In this document: positions 19,616-28,570 of the stretch, in pieces
How the letters are laid out: every line of letters starts with the position of its first letter
How positions within the stretch are numbered: position 1 is the first letter of the stretch
Origin: an uncultured Alphaproteobacteria bacterium
GTDB taxonomy: Bacteria; Pseudomonadota; Alphaproteobacteria; RF32; CAG-239
Direction: 5' to 3'
DNA length: 64,000 nt
Assembly (NCBI GenBank): GCA_949282205.1
Contig: CASDOS010000037.1
Span: forward strand, 56,920-120,919
The notes under the pieces: generated by a model
Seen by the model: the letters and a program-made list of their open reading frames with translations, nothing else
Database searches by the model: none
Told to the model about the DNA's origin: nothing
Position numbers and translations under genes: made by a program

Positions 19616-20596
19616 TTAGTATCTGATTAACATACCGCCCCAGGTGAAACCCGCTCCCATGGCCGGTATTAATATCATATCCCCTTTTTTAATCTTACCT
19701 GATGCTACCGATTCAGATAATGCCAACGGAATTGATGCCGCAGATGTATTACCGTGGTGATCCACCGTAACTATCACTTTTTCCGTCGGTACACCTAATT
19801 TTTGACCAACTCCCGCTATAATTCTTACATTGGCTTGGTGTGGCAACAGCCAATCTACTTCTTCCGCGGTTATATTGGCTTGATGCATAACTTCTTGGCA
19901 GGCTTCGCTCATGGCGCCAACCGCAAACTTAAACACTTCTTTTCCGTTCATTCTGATATATCCCGGAGATTGGGTTGCCGATACACCTCCGGTCGTATAC
20001 AAATTTTCATATTGTGTTCCATCTGCATAAATTTTAGTCGCCAAAACGCCTGTATCTGTTGATAATCCTTCGCCATCAGAGGCTCTTACAATTACAGCTC
20101 CCGCTCCGTCGCCAAATAATACGCATGTGTTTCTGTCTGTCCAATCCGTGATTTTTGATAAACTTTCAACGCCTATAACCGCTGCGGTCTTTATTTGACC
20201 TAAGCGAATCATGTTATCTACCATCGTCATCGCATATACGAATCCCGAACATGCCGCACCGATGTCAAACGCAGGCGTACCGACTTTAACGCCTAATCGA
20301 CCGGCTATTTTTGCCGATACCGACGGCGTTGTGTTATCTGGGGTTAGTGTTGCTACCACTACCAAATCTAAATCTTCCGCAGTCACTTTTGATGCTTGCA
20401 TCGCCATCTCAACCGCATGCATTGCCATATCCGAGGTCAATTCGCCTTCCGTAACTATATGACGCGAACGTATTCCTGTTCGGGTGCTAATCCATTCATC
20501 GTTGGTGTCCACCATTTTAGACAAATCGTCATTCGTCAGCTCTTTGGACGGTAAATAGTGTCCGCAGCCGATAATTTCTGTTCTAATACACTTCAT
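19616..20596 (-). CDS. fabH: 3-oxoacyl-[ACP] synthase III
   Basis: It starts fatty acid synthesis by condensing acetyl-CoA with malonyl-ACP. It is 326 residues from ATG 20596, chosen for the preceding AGGAAG and because family proteins begin near (I/V)-x-G-x-G-x-Y-L-P. The catalytic Cys lies in DIGAACSGFVYA, His in LLPHQAN, and Asn in DHHGNTSAAS. The start overlaps the plsX stop by 14 bp, indicating translational coupling. Confidence 0.94.
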   Translation of the reverse strand: MKCIRTEIIGCGHYLPSKELTNDDLSKMVDTNDEWISTRTGIRSRHIVTEGELTSDMAMHAVEMAMQASKVTAEDLDLVVVATLTPDNTTPSVSAKIAGRLGVKVGTPAFDIGAACSGFVYAMTMVDNMIRLGQIKTAAVIGVESLSKITDWTDRNTCVLFGDGAGAVIVRASDGEGLSTDTGVLATKIYADGTQYENLYTTGGVSATQSPGYIRMNGKEVFKFAVGAMSEACQEVMHQANITAEEVDWLLPHQANVRIIAGVGQKLGVPTEKVIVTVDHHGNTSAASIPLALSESVASGKIKKGDMILIPAMGAGFTWGGMLIRY

Positions 20597-21647
20597 AGCA
20601 TGCTTCCTGTGATAGTTCATCTAAATCTATATTTTCTAATTCGCGTCGTATCGAGCCGACAAAATCTTTACGCACTAATCGCGCAGCATTTTCAACAGCT
20701 ATTGAAAAGCCAAATGCATCCGTGCCGCCGTGGCTCTTTACGGATAACCCGTTTAATCCGACAAACATTGCTCCGTTATATAAACGCGGATCCATCGTCT
20801 TCTTTAGCTTACGTCCTGCTCCTATCATGAAAGGTAATCCGAATTTCGCTAAAAACGATTGCTTTACCGCTTGTTTTATTAACTTCATTATCAGTGTACA
20901 AGTACCTTCAACCGATTTTAACGCAATATTTCCCGAAAAACCGTCGGCAACGACTACATCCGCTTTTCCGTTCGGAATTTCATGAGGCTCAATATAGCCG
21001 ATAAAATCTAAATTCAAATGGGTGCTTTTGATAATATGCGCCGCAACATGTATCTCGCCCTTGCCTTTCATCTCTTCCGCGCCGATATTCATCAATGCGA
21101 CTCGCGGACGCTCAATGCCCAACGCGTATTTGGCAAAAATATTCCCCATTATCGCAAATTCGGCTAAATTAATACCATCACAATCCGTATTCGCTCCCAA
21201 ATCCAACATAACGTATTTACCGTTGATGTGCGGCATTATGCTAATAATCGCAGGACGATGTATCTTTTGGATGGTTTTTAGCACTAATTTAGAAATAGCC
21301 ATCAACGCTCCCGTATTGCCGGCTGAAACAACTGCCGAGGCTTTGCCTTCTTTTACGGCTTCCACGGCTTTATACATACTTGTTTCGCGGTTACGGATAA
21401 CGTGTGACGGCTTATCTTCATTATGAACAAATTCTTCTGTGTGAAAAATCTGACAAACTTCCCTTAATGCCGGATATTTGTCCATCTCAGCAGTTACTTT
21501 CGCTTCATCCCCATACACTAAAAATCTTATATCCGGATTTCTTTTGTGGGCAAGAGCCAGACCTTCTATTACTACTGCGGGGGATTTGTCCCCCCCCATA
21601 GCATCTATGGATATGACCAGATTACTCTCAGACAAAACCTGCTCCAT
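20583..21647 (-). CDS. plsX: Phosphate acyltransferase PlsX
   Basis: It makes acyl-phosphate from acyl-ACP for phospholipid synthesis. It is 354 residues with the family's ISIDAMGGDKSP start, ASAVVSAGNTGALMA, LDLGANTDC and VVADGFSGNIALKS. It lies between rpmF and fabH in the standard order rpmF-plsX-fabH. ACP acylation and phospholipid start genes are thus coupled here. Confidence 0.95.
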   Translation of the reverse strand: MEQVLSESNLVISIDAMGGDKSPAVVIEGLALAHKRNPDIRFLVYGDEAKVTAEMDKYPALREVCQIFHTEEFVHNEDKPSHVIRNRETSMYKAVEAVKEGKASAVVSAGNTGALMAISKLVLKTIQKIHRPAIISIMPHINGKYVMLDLGANTDCDGINLAEFAIMGNIFAKYALGIERPRVALMNIGAEEMKGKGEIHVAAHIIKSTHLNLDFIGYIEPHEIPNGKADVVVADGFSGNIALKSVEGTCTLIMKLIKQAVKQSFLAKFGLPFMIGAGRKLKKTMDPRLYNGAMFVGLNGLSVKSHGGTDAFGFSIAVENAARLVRKDFVGSIRRELENIDLDELSQEACYEVY

Positions 21648-21678
21648 AAAAATAAATTAATTAATCTTCTTACAGCTA

Positions 21679-21870
21679 TTACTCGGCTTCTTGTGGTTTT
21701 TGAGCAATAACTTCTTTACCATCATATTGGCCGCATTTCGGGCATACATTATGTGGTCTTTTCAATTCGCCGCAATTCGGGCATTCATGATATGCATTCG
21801 GTTTTAATGCATCATGTGAGCGGCGCATGTTGCGACGAGATTGTGATGTTTTCTTCTTTGGTGTAGCCAT
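21679..21870 (-). CDS. rpmF: Ribosomal protein bL32
   Basis: 63 residues. It starts [20 protein letters not shown], with the zinc-ribbon form CPNC...CPKC about residues 34-50, so this is the Zn-binding (C+) version. It is the first gene of the rpmF-plsX-fabH-ihfA-merR cluster. Confidence 0.95.
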   Translation of the reverse strand: MATPKKKTSQSRRNMRRSHDALKPNAYHECPNCGELKRPHNVCPKCGQYDGKEVIAQKPQEAE

Positions 21871-22081
21871 CTCTTTTACTCTTTTTTACATTAAATTATT
21901 TGACACAAATAACTCTCGCTAATCTCTTAATCGAAATTACGCAAGGGTCGCTGGATTAGCTTTTATATAAAAAAATTGTATTTGGCAAGTGTTTTTTTAT
22001 TTATTTTCTTCTTTTTCATATAAGAACCCCTTTTTTCTTTCTCATAATACGGATTTACTTGGGTTTTCGCTCTGAATACAT

Positions 22082-22594
22082 TTATTTTTTTAACTTGGAT
22101 AGTACGGCAAACGGATTTTCTTTTATCGGACTGTCGTCTTCTATAAATGATGTAAATTCTTCACCATCCATTCGCGGATGATCTTCCATTACCAACGCTA
22201 ATTGCTCTATCGCTATATCCCCCAAATCTATCTTCCCGTCTATCACTATATCCGGAATATCGTCCTCTATATCTTCATCCATCTCCCGAATCTGCTCATA
22301 GGTCGCATTCGTGTCATAAATTATGTTAAAATCGCTTTTATACTCTTTATCAAATTCTTCCAAACTTATTACACTGATTAACCTTAAACCACTCCGTACT
22401 TCTCCGCTTACCTCTAATATTCCTTTCTTCTTTTGAAACGTTAATTTTATATCCGCTTCAAAATAATTCACAGCCGGTATTTGTAAAATGTCTTTTAATG
22501 TTTCAAGCTGAGCCTTATTCGCTCTTAACTTATATGTTTGCTCTCCTTGATTAATATCCTCAATTTTTAACGGATACGAAAAATCTTTTTGCAT
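22082..22594 (-). CDS. DUF177 (YceD-like) protein
   Basis: 170 residues. The DUF177 family carries a beta-rich N-terminal half and the acidic IDLGDIAIEQLALVM segment, and it ends in NPFAVLSKLKK, a classic family ending. In E. coli the homologue YceD acts in 23S rRNA accumulation and sits next to rpmF. Here it is 211 bp upstream of rpmF on the same strand. The pair of cysteines seen in some family members is absent. Confidence 0.85.
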   Translation of the reverse strand: MQKDFSYPLKIEDINQGEQTYKLRANKAQLETLKDILQIPAVNYFEADIKLTFQKKKGILEVSGEVRSGLRLISVISLEEFDKEYKSDFNIIYDTNATYEQIREMDEDIEDDIPDIVIDGKIDLGDIAIEQLALVMEDHPRMDGEEFTSFIEDDSPIKENPFAVLSKLKK

Positions 22595-22652
22595 TCCTTT
22601 TTTCCTTGTGTTATAGGCTTATATATCTGTATATAACTGTTAGGATGGTGCC

Positions 22653-23114
22653 ATGTCAATAAACAAAGTATTTTTTTCAACGGTCGCGTCTTTTTTCTTA
22701 CTTACGGCTTGCTCTCATGAGTATTTTGTGCAAACAGAGGGGAATATGCCTTCTAAAGATGATATTATGCAAATTAAACGCGGTATGACGCAAAGTGAAG
22801 TCAGAAAAATTATGGGATCCCCCAGCGTTATTTCCAGCCTTGACCACCGCACTTGGATTTATATGAACTCTACCATGGAACGTATGGCTTTCTTTGAACC
22901 GAAAGAATTAGACCGCAATGTCGTTGCTATTGAATTTAATCATGACGGCGAAGTCCAAAAAGTTGTACAACTAACCAAGGAAAATGGTAGAAATATTACT
23001 ATATCTAAAGATGCTACGCCGGTTATGGGCAGCGAGGAAACCTTTATGGAAAAATATTTCGGCGGCGTCGGTTATATGCCTATTCAGCCCACTAAAGAAA
23101 ATAACGGATTGTAA
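22653..23114 (+). CDS. bamE: BamE-like outer membrane lipoprotein (SmpA/OmlA)
   Basis: A component of the BAM outer-membrane protein assembly machine. 153 residues; lipobox LLTAC with Cys20. SmpA/OmlA core: DIMQIKRGMTQSEVRKIMGSPS, then HRTWIYMNS, and VVAIEFNHDGEVQKV. It diverges from the DUF177 gene, a conserved alphaproteobacterial arrangement. A strong terminator follows. Confidence 0.88.
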   Translation: MSINKVFFSTVASFFLLTACSHEYFVQTEGNMPSKDDIMQIKRGMTQSEVRKIMGSPSVISSLDHRTWIYMNSTMERMAFFEPKELDRNVVAIEFNHDGEVQKVVQLTKENGRNITISKDATPVMGSEETFMEKYFGGVGYMPIQPTKENNGL

Positions 23115-23165
23115 TCGTATCTCGGTTTAGCTTTTTTCTTGTTTTCAATTTTTTTATTCTTAAAT

Positions 23166-23208
23166 TTAAAATCTCCATACCCTCTAACGTATGGAGATTT
23201 TATTTTGT
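23166..23208 (+). terminator. Terminator after bamE
   Basis: A 13-bp perfect stem (AAAATCTCCATAC/GTATGGAGATTTT) with an 8-nt loop and T-rich tail. It is nearly symmetric and sits between convergent genes, so probably bidirectional. Confidence 0.9.
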
Positions 23209-23230
23209 TATCTATCTTGTTTCTTTTTCA

Positions 23231-23944
23231 TCATTTATAGGTGTAAAGCAGGTGTCCGTTTTCTGTCAGCCACTCCCGCCCTTTTGCTGCGTCATCCTCT
23301 AAAAACTCCACTAACGCCCAAAAATAGGCCGAGTGATCTTGGTGTTTTAAATGCGATACTTCGTGGGCTACTATATAGCGAATCACAAATTCCGGCGCCA
23401 ACGCCAAACGCCAACTGTAATTGATGTTATTTAATGTTGAGCAGCTCGCCCACCGCGATTTGGTATCTTTTATGCATACATTGTGTACCGTCTTACCTAT
23501 TTTATCCGCCACTTCGGCCGAGCGTTTACTAAACTCTTCTAACGCCATCTTTTTGATAAAATCTTTAACTCGGCGGTGCATAAACTCAATTCCACCCGAT
23601 ACATATAATATCTTATTCTTTTTATCCAATCGCGTATTACCTCTTATCGGACTGTGCTCAATTGTATATTCCTTACCAAATAAACTTATCTTATCATGAT
23701 TCTTAAAATATCTCAGCTCCGGTATTTTACTCAGATTATCCCTTACCCAGTCTTGATGACTTTCTACAAACGACACAGCTTTTTTACGGGAACAATATTT
23801 CGGAATCGTCAATACCGCGACTCTGTCTTTTTTATCAATGCGGAGCGTCAGCCGACGAGAGCGACCTGAATACACTACTTTCATATCAAAACCTAAATCG
23901 GCATTGATTTCAAAGGTCTTCCCACTCAACAATGTAATTTTCAT
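23231..23944 (-). CDS. YgjP/SprT-like M48-type metal-dependent hydrolase
   Basis: 237 residues of the DUF45 family. The zinc motif HEVSHLKHQDHS (HExxH-like with a third His ligand nearby) lies near the C-terminus, preceded by the family's SRWASCS. Probably a cytoplasmic metalloprotease or hydrolase of unknown substrate. It ends in TGA, which documents TGA as a stop codon here. The start overlaps the end of the first YcgN gene by 35 bp. Confidence 0.85.
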   Translation of the reverse strand: MKITLLSGKTFEINADLGFDMKVVYSGRSRRLTLRIDKKDRVAVLTIPKYCSRKKAVSFVESHQDWVRDNLSKIPELRYFKNHDKISLFGKEYTIEHSPIRGNTRLDKKNKILYVSGGIEFMHRRVKDFIKKMALEEFSKRSAEVADKIGKTVHNVCIKDTKSRWASCSTLNNINYSWRLALAPEFVIRYIVAHEVSHLKHQDHSAYFWALVEFLEDDAAKGREWLTENGHLLYTYK

Positions 23945-24428
23945 AGTCTGTTACCTCAGATTCATTTATTAAAGTTCTTTTTTGCAGAGATATACCCGCT
24001 TTATGTACCGAATCCGCGCGACCGCTTATCAGAGGATGCCATTCCGGCAGTGTTTTTCCCTCATCCAATAACACATACGCACAAGTTTTCGGGAGCCATC
24101 GGGGTTTCTCTCGAATCGCAGAGATATTTATATCACGACAATCGTTAACTTTTTGAAAACGATTTGCATAAATTTTACATAAACAGCTTTTTGTATCTAA
24201 AAAACGACAGTAAGTGTTTGTAAAACATATCTTTCCTTTTATCTCAATTTTATTTAAACAGCATTTACCGCATCCGTCGCAGAGGAGTTCCCACTCCTTT
24301 TTATTCATTTCTTCTAACTTCTTTTTCTTCCAAAATTCCGGTTCAATCTCTGATAAATCCGCAAAGCGACTTTGCGGATCGTAGGCTTCTTCCAGTAAAT
24401 AGTCCTTTTCTTCTTGTTTTACTGCCAC
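23910..24428 (-). CDS. YcgN-family (UPF0260) cysteine-cluster protein 1
   Basis: 172 residues. The conserved core runs from CDGCGKCCLNK (clustered Cys likely binding iron or an Fe-S cluster) through TYCRFLD, CLCKIYANR and RWLPKTCAYVLL to a terminal VEWEDL. This is the longer, canonical member with the N-terminal EPEFWKKKKLEEM segment. It starts immediately after the stop of its paralogue, so the two are a tandem duplication in one transcript. Confidence 0.85.
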   Translation of the reverse strand: MAVKQEEKDYLLEEAYDPQSRFADLSEIEPEFWKKKKLEEMNKKEWELLCDGCGKCCLNKIEIKGKICFTNTYCRFLDTKSCLCKIYANRFQKVNDCRDINISAIREKPRWLPKTCAYVLLDEGKTLPEWHPLISGRADSVHKAGISLQKRTLINESEVTDYENYIVEWEDL

Positions 24429-24812
24429 TCACAAATCCTCCCATTCCACAATATGGTCTTCCAATTCATCTTCCCGAACTTTATCTTCTCTTACGACTCT
24501 TCCTTTTATTGTCGTTTTTATCGGAGAAATTTCTTTTTCAAACAGTTCCCGATAGGCACAGGTCTTCGGCATCCATTGTATTTTATCTACATTTTCGGGT
24601 GTCAGCTTCAAACAGGTCGGTACCAATTCACAACGTTTATCATACACCGTGCAGTTCATCTTTTCTTCATCAAAATAACGACAGACAACATTCGTATAAT
24701 ATACCTCTCCGCTTTCTTCATCTTCTAATTTTATCAGGCAGCATTTGCCGCAATGACGGCAAATCTTTTCCCATGCTTCCGGCGTATAGCTCTTGGCGAA
24801 ATCCTTTTTCAT
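24429..24812 (-). CDS. YcgN-family (UPF0260) cysteine-cluster protein 2
   Basis: 127 residues from ATG 24812, chosen for GAGGATAAG upstream; the frame to 24878 would overlap dnaB. The same cysteine pattern as the next gene is present (CRHCGKCCLIK, VCRYFD, CTVYDKR, WMPKTCAYREL) and it has the same VEWEDL end. It lacks the longer N-terminal segment. Its start is 5 bp from the dnaB stop and its stop abuts the next gene's start. Confidence 0.85.
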   Translation of the reverse strand: MKKDFAKSYTPEAWEKICRHCGKCCLIKLEDEESGEVYYTNVVCRYFDEEKMNCTVYDKRCELVPTCLKLTPENVDKIQWMPKTCAYRELFEKEISPIKTTIKGRVVREDKVREDELEDHIVEWEDL

Positions 24813-24816
24813 CTGC

Positions 24817-26289
24817 TTATCCTCGTATTTCCGGCAAATGATCATCCGGTGATAAATTACTGAAGCGCGCGTACTCACCGTTCCAAAATAGTTTTACGGT
24901 TCCGGTTGAACCGTGACGGTGTTTTCCTATAATCACTTCTCCTAAATTGGCTGTTTCTCTATCCCGTTGCTGCCACTCCTCCGTCCTTTTGGCAAAATGT
25001 TCGTCCGTTTCACCTGTGTTACGCTTCGGTTCGGCATTATGAATATAATAGTTTTCTCGGAATACAAACATCACAATATCCGCGTCTTGCTCAATTGATC
25101 CCGATTCACGCAGGTCTGACATTAACGGGCGTTTATCATCTCTTTGCTCCAAACCACGGTTTAATTGGGACAAAGCTATTACCGGAACTTTCAGCTCTTT
25201 TGCCAATATCTTTAATCCTCTGGATATTTCTGATACCTCCTGCACACGATTACCTTCACTCTTTTTATCTCCGGAACCGCTAATCAATTGAATATAGTCT
25301 ATAACTATCAAACCCAAACCGTTGGTCCTTTTTAAACGGCGCGCACGCGTACGAATTGTGTTGATATTTATACCTGGCGTGTCATCTATATATAATGGTA
25401 GTTTTTGATACTCTCGCACCGCTGCGGCTATACGATTAAATTCGCCTAATTCCATATCTCCGGTTCTTAACTTATGTCCCGGAGTGTCGGTAATACTTGA
25501 TAAAATACGCGCGGCCAATTGCTCAGCAGACATTTCCAGCGAAAAAATTGCCACCCCTTTATCGTGTGGATCCATTTTATCGTTCATTCGCATACTTTCG
25601 GCAACATTATACGCAATATTCATCGCTAATGCCGATTTACCCATCGCCGGTCGACCTGCTAAAATAATCAAATCCGAATCGTTTAAACCGCCCATCCTAT
25701 AATCCAAATCATTTAAACCGGTCGAAAGTCCAGAAACTTTTCCTTCTTTCTCATAGGCCTTTTGTATCATCTGTAAAGTGGAGTTTAATGTGGTGCCAAA
25801 ATCTTGAAAGCCTTTTTGCCCGTCACCATGCATGGCTAAGTCAAATAATCTTTTTTCAGCTTTCTCTATTTGTGATGCCGTCGAATCTTCAAAATTTTCA
25901 TTCATCGCTTCGCTGGCAATGTCATATCCGGTCGATATCAGCTCGCGACGTAAAAACTTATCATAAACAAATTGCGCATAATATTCAATATTGGTCAGCG
26001 GTGATGAGGCTTCGGATAACTTTATTAAATAAGCCATGCCGCCGACGTCATTTAATGTTCCTTCTTGCTCAAAATAGTTCTTTAACGTGATAACGTCGGC
26101 AACGTGCCCTTTTTGGATTAAACGAGATATTACATCGTATACTTTTACATGTATCGGATCCGAGAAATGTTCGGCACGCAAAAATTCCGAAACTTTTTCA
26201 TAAGCCTTGTTATTTGCCAGTAATGCTCCCAAAAGAGCTTGTTCTGCTTCTATATTACGCGGCAGGCGCGTTACGTCCAATTCTTCCAT
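24817..26289 (-). CDS. dnaB: Replicative DNA helicase DnaB
   Basis: A hexameric helicase at the replication fork. 490 residues from ATG 26289, where the conserved start (DVTRLPRNIEAEQALLGALL) lies; the upstream extension to 26334 is not typical. N-terminal domain first, then the RecA-type core: Walker A GRPAMGKSALA, Walker B LIVIDYIQLISG, and a DLRESGSIEQDAD motif. No intein is present. Confidence 0.95.
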   Translation of the reverse strand: MEELDVTRLPRNIEAEQALLGALLANNKAYEKVSEFLRAEHFSDPIHVKVYDVISRLIQKGHVADVITLKNYFEQEGTLNDVGGMAYLIKLSEASSPLTNIEYYAQFVYDKFLRRELISTGYDIASEAMNENFEDSTASQIEKAEKRLFDLAMHGDGQKGFQDFGTTLNSTLQMIQKAYEKEGKVSGLSTGLNDLDYRMGGLNDSDLIILAGRPAMGKSALAMNIAYNVAESMRMNDKMDPHDKGVAIFSLEMSAEQLAARILSSITDTPGHKLRTGDMELGEFNRIAAAVREYQKLPLYIDDTPGININTIRTRARRLKRTNGLGLIVIDYIQLISGSGDKKSEGNRVQEVSEISRGLKILAKELKVPVIALSQLNRGLEQRDDKRPLMSDLRESGSIEQDADIVMFVFRENYYIHNAEPKRNTGETDEHFAKRTEEWQQRDRETANLGEVIIGKHRHGSTGTVKLFWNGEYARFSNLSPDDHLPEIRG

Positions 26290-26470
26290 CTTCAGAATCC
26301 TTTTTAATCTCGTTCTTAACGCGTTATGGTACAATCATCATTGAATTGCACGCAAAAAAACTTTGTCTTGTGGATTGTGTGGATAAACTCCTCGCCTCCC
26401 TTTATTTTATTACCTTTCATGTTATCTTGACGTTGTTTTAACGACTTATCTATTAAGGGAGTTTTATGTT

Positions 26471-27436
26471 TTGGAAAAAATTTTAGTTGCCGGAGGTGCC
26501 GGATATATTGGTAGTCATGTCCAGAAACAACTGCTAGATGAAGGTTTTAAAGTTATTGTTTTTGATGATTTGTCTAGCGGCGATGCTGTCAATATCCTTC
26601 CGGGAGCCGAATTTGTGCTGGCTAATATCTTGGATAAAGATAAATTAAATAATGTTCTTAAAAACGGGATTGATGCCGTTATTCATTTGGCGGCTAAAAA
26701 AGCTGTCGGAGAATCGATGATTAACCCTTCGCTCTACGCCGAAAATAATCTTATCGGCTCTATCAATATCTTAAACGCTATGGTCGAAAATCATGTCAAA
26801 TATATTGTCTTTTCCTCTTCTGCAGCTGTTTACGGAATGCCTCGATATTGCCCGATTGACGAAAATCATCCGATTAACCCTATTAACTATTATGGTTATA
26901 CCAAACTTGCTATTGAAAATAATATGCACTGGTTCTCGCAACTCGGTAAATTAAATTGCGCCGCGCTACGCTACTTTAATGCGGTCGGCTATGACGCCAC
27001 CGGCGCTATCCGCGGGAAAGAGAGAAATCCGCAAAACCTTATGCCGATTATTATGGAGGTCGCAACCGGAAAACGGGAAAAACTTTCTATTTTCGGAAAT
27101 GATTATGATACTCCCGACGGAACGTGTATTCGCGATTATGTCCATGTTTCCGATTTGGCAAAAGCTCATTCTTTGGCGCTGAAACGTCTTATGAACACAA
27201 ATAACTCCTTTGTTGTTAATCTGGGAACCGGTAAAGGTACCAGTGTACAGGAAATTGTTGACGCAACAGAAAAAGTTATCGGTAGAAAATTAAATTATGA
27301 TTTTGCTCCGCGCCGCCCAGGTGATCCCGCTAAATTAACAGCTAATGCCGATTTGGCTTTTCAACTTTTAGGCTGGAAACATCAATACACAAATGTTGAA
27401 GATATTATCCAAACAGTGTGGAATTTGGAAATTTAA
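26471..27436 (+). CDS. galE: UDP-glucose 4-epimerase, TTG start
   Basis: It interconverts UDP-glucose and UDP-galactose for envelope glycans. 321 residues; Rossmann GGAGYIGSH at the N-terminus, then SSSAAVYG, catalytic YYGYTK, LRYFNAVG, and a C-terminal RRPGDPAKL. The start codon is TTG at 26471 with AAGGGAG 9 nt upstream. The ATG at 26466 between them is out of frame and would make only a decoy peptide, which may lower expression. Confidence 0.92.
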   Translation: MEKILVAGGAGYIGSHVQKQLLDEGFKVIVFDDLSSGDAVNILPGAEFVLANILDKDKLNNVLKNGIDAVIHLAAKKAVGESMINPSLYAENNLIGSINILNAMVENHVKYIVFSSSAAVYGMPRYCPIDENHPINPINYYGYTKLAIENNMHWFSQLGKLNCAALRYFNAVGYDATGAIRGKERNPQNLMPIIMEVATGKREKLSIFGNDYDTPDGTCIRDYVHVSDLAKAHSLALKRLMNTNNSFVVNLGTGKGTSVQEIVDATEKVIGRKLNYDFAPRRPGDPAKLTANADLAFQLLGWKHQYTNVEDIIQTVWNLEI

Positions 27437-27522
27437 CCTTGACAGCCGCATCTTCGCGCCGCTATTCGTTTATATAGGTTTGTTTATCGGTTGTATTTAA
27501 CTTAACTATACGGATTGAAATT

Positions 27523-28515
27523 ATGTTAGAAAAATTACAATATCTATTTACCCACCATGCCGTGCTTTCACAAGAACTTATGTGGACGTGTTTCGGTATT
27601 GCCGTTATTGTCTTATTGTTTTTGGATTTATGCGTCTTTAACCGCAAAAATGAAGTACCCAGCTTTTCTCACACTTTATGGGTGTGTGTCGCTTATATCG
27701 GAGCAGGACTTCTTTTTGGCGTCTTCGTCTGGTATGAGGAAGGCACTAATAAAGCTATGGAATATTTTACTGGATTCTTGGTTGAAAAAAGTTTATCTAT
27801 GGATAATATCTTTGTTATGTCTATTATCTTTAGCAGTATCGGGGTTCCGAGAATCTATCAACACCGCGTTCTCTTTTGGGGAATTCTCGGGGCTATCGTC
27901 ATGAGAGCTTTGCTTATCGGTGTCGGTGAGGCTTTAATCAAAAATTTCCATTGGGTACTCTATGTCTTCTCCGCTTTCCTTATCTATACCGGCGTTAAGA
28001 TGGCTATGCACACGCTTAAAAAAGATGAACCTGAAGATAATGAGGAAAATATTAAAAATAGTGCCGTGTACCGCTTTGTGGAAAAATATTTTCCGGTTAC
28101 CCATGAAATTGACGGCCCCCACTTCATTACTAAGAAAAACGGGAAACACTATATCACTCCGTTATTCTTCGCTCTTATCACTATTGAATTGATGGATGTG
28201 GTTTTTGCTCTTGACAGTATTCCGGCGATTTTCTTGCTGACTGATGACGTTTTTATCGTTTATACCAGTAACATCTTTGCCATCTTAGGGTTGAGAGCTC
28301 TCTATTTCTTGTTGGAGGCTGCCGTTCATCGTTTCGTTTATCTTAAACAAGCGTTGTCTATCGTGCTTATCTTTATCGGACTTAAAATTTTCTTGCCTAA
28401 GTTTGGTTTAGAACTCGAAACTTGGCACTCTTTGACCGTTACTTTTGCTTTGCTGTTCGGCAGTATTATATTGTCGCTCTTCAAAGAAAAGAAAGATAAA
28501 GCCTTAAAACAATAG
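27523..28515 (+). CDS. TerC/Alx-family membrane protein
   Basis: 330 residues with about nine membrane helices. TerC-family signatures: MDNIFVMSIIF with the conserved Asn/Asp, FWGILGAIVMRALLIG, FALDSIPAIF with an acidic residue in the membrane, and NIFAILGLRALYF. E. coli Alx exports Mn2+, and TerC proteins help metallate exported enzymes. This shorter TerC type lacks the CBS/CorC tail. A compact GC-rich terminator follows. Confidence 0.9.
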   Translation: MLEKLQYLFTHHAVLSQELMWTCFGIAVIVLLFLDLCVFNRKNEVPSFSHTLWVCVAYIGAGLLFGVFVWYEEGTNKAMEYFTGFLVEKSLSMDNIFVMSIIFSSIGVPRIYQHRVLFWGILGAIVMRALLIGVGEALIKNFHWVLYVFSAFLIYTGVKMAMHTLKKDEPEDNEENIKNSAVYRFVEKYFPVTHEIDGPHFITKKNGKHYITPLFFALITIELMDVVFALDSIPAIFLLTDDVFIVYTSNIFAILGLRALYFLLEAAVHRFVYLKQALSIVLIFIGLKIFLPKFGLELETWHSLTVTFALLFGSIILSLFKEKKDKALKQ

Positions 28516-28529
28516 GCTTAAATGTTTTC

Positions 28530-28551
28530 GGGGCGGAAACGCCCCTTTTTG
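28530..28551 (+). terminator. Terminator after the terC-like gene
   Basis: GGGGCG-GAAA-CGCCCC tetraloop hairpin followed by five Ts. Confidence 0.9.
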
Positions 28552-28570
28552 ACAGCTGAGGAACGTAATT

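Noticed and set aside
26466..26470. ATG just upstream as the galE start
   Set aside because: It is out of frame with galE; the TTG at 26471 has correct frame and spacing to AAGGGAG.
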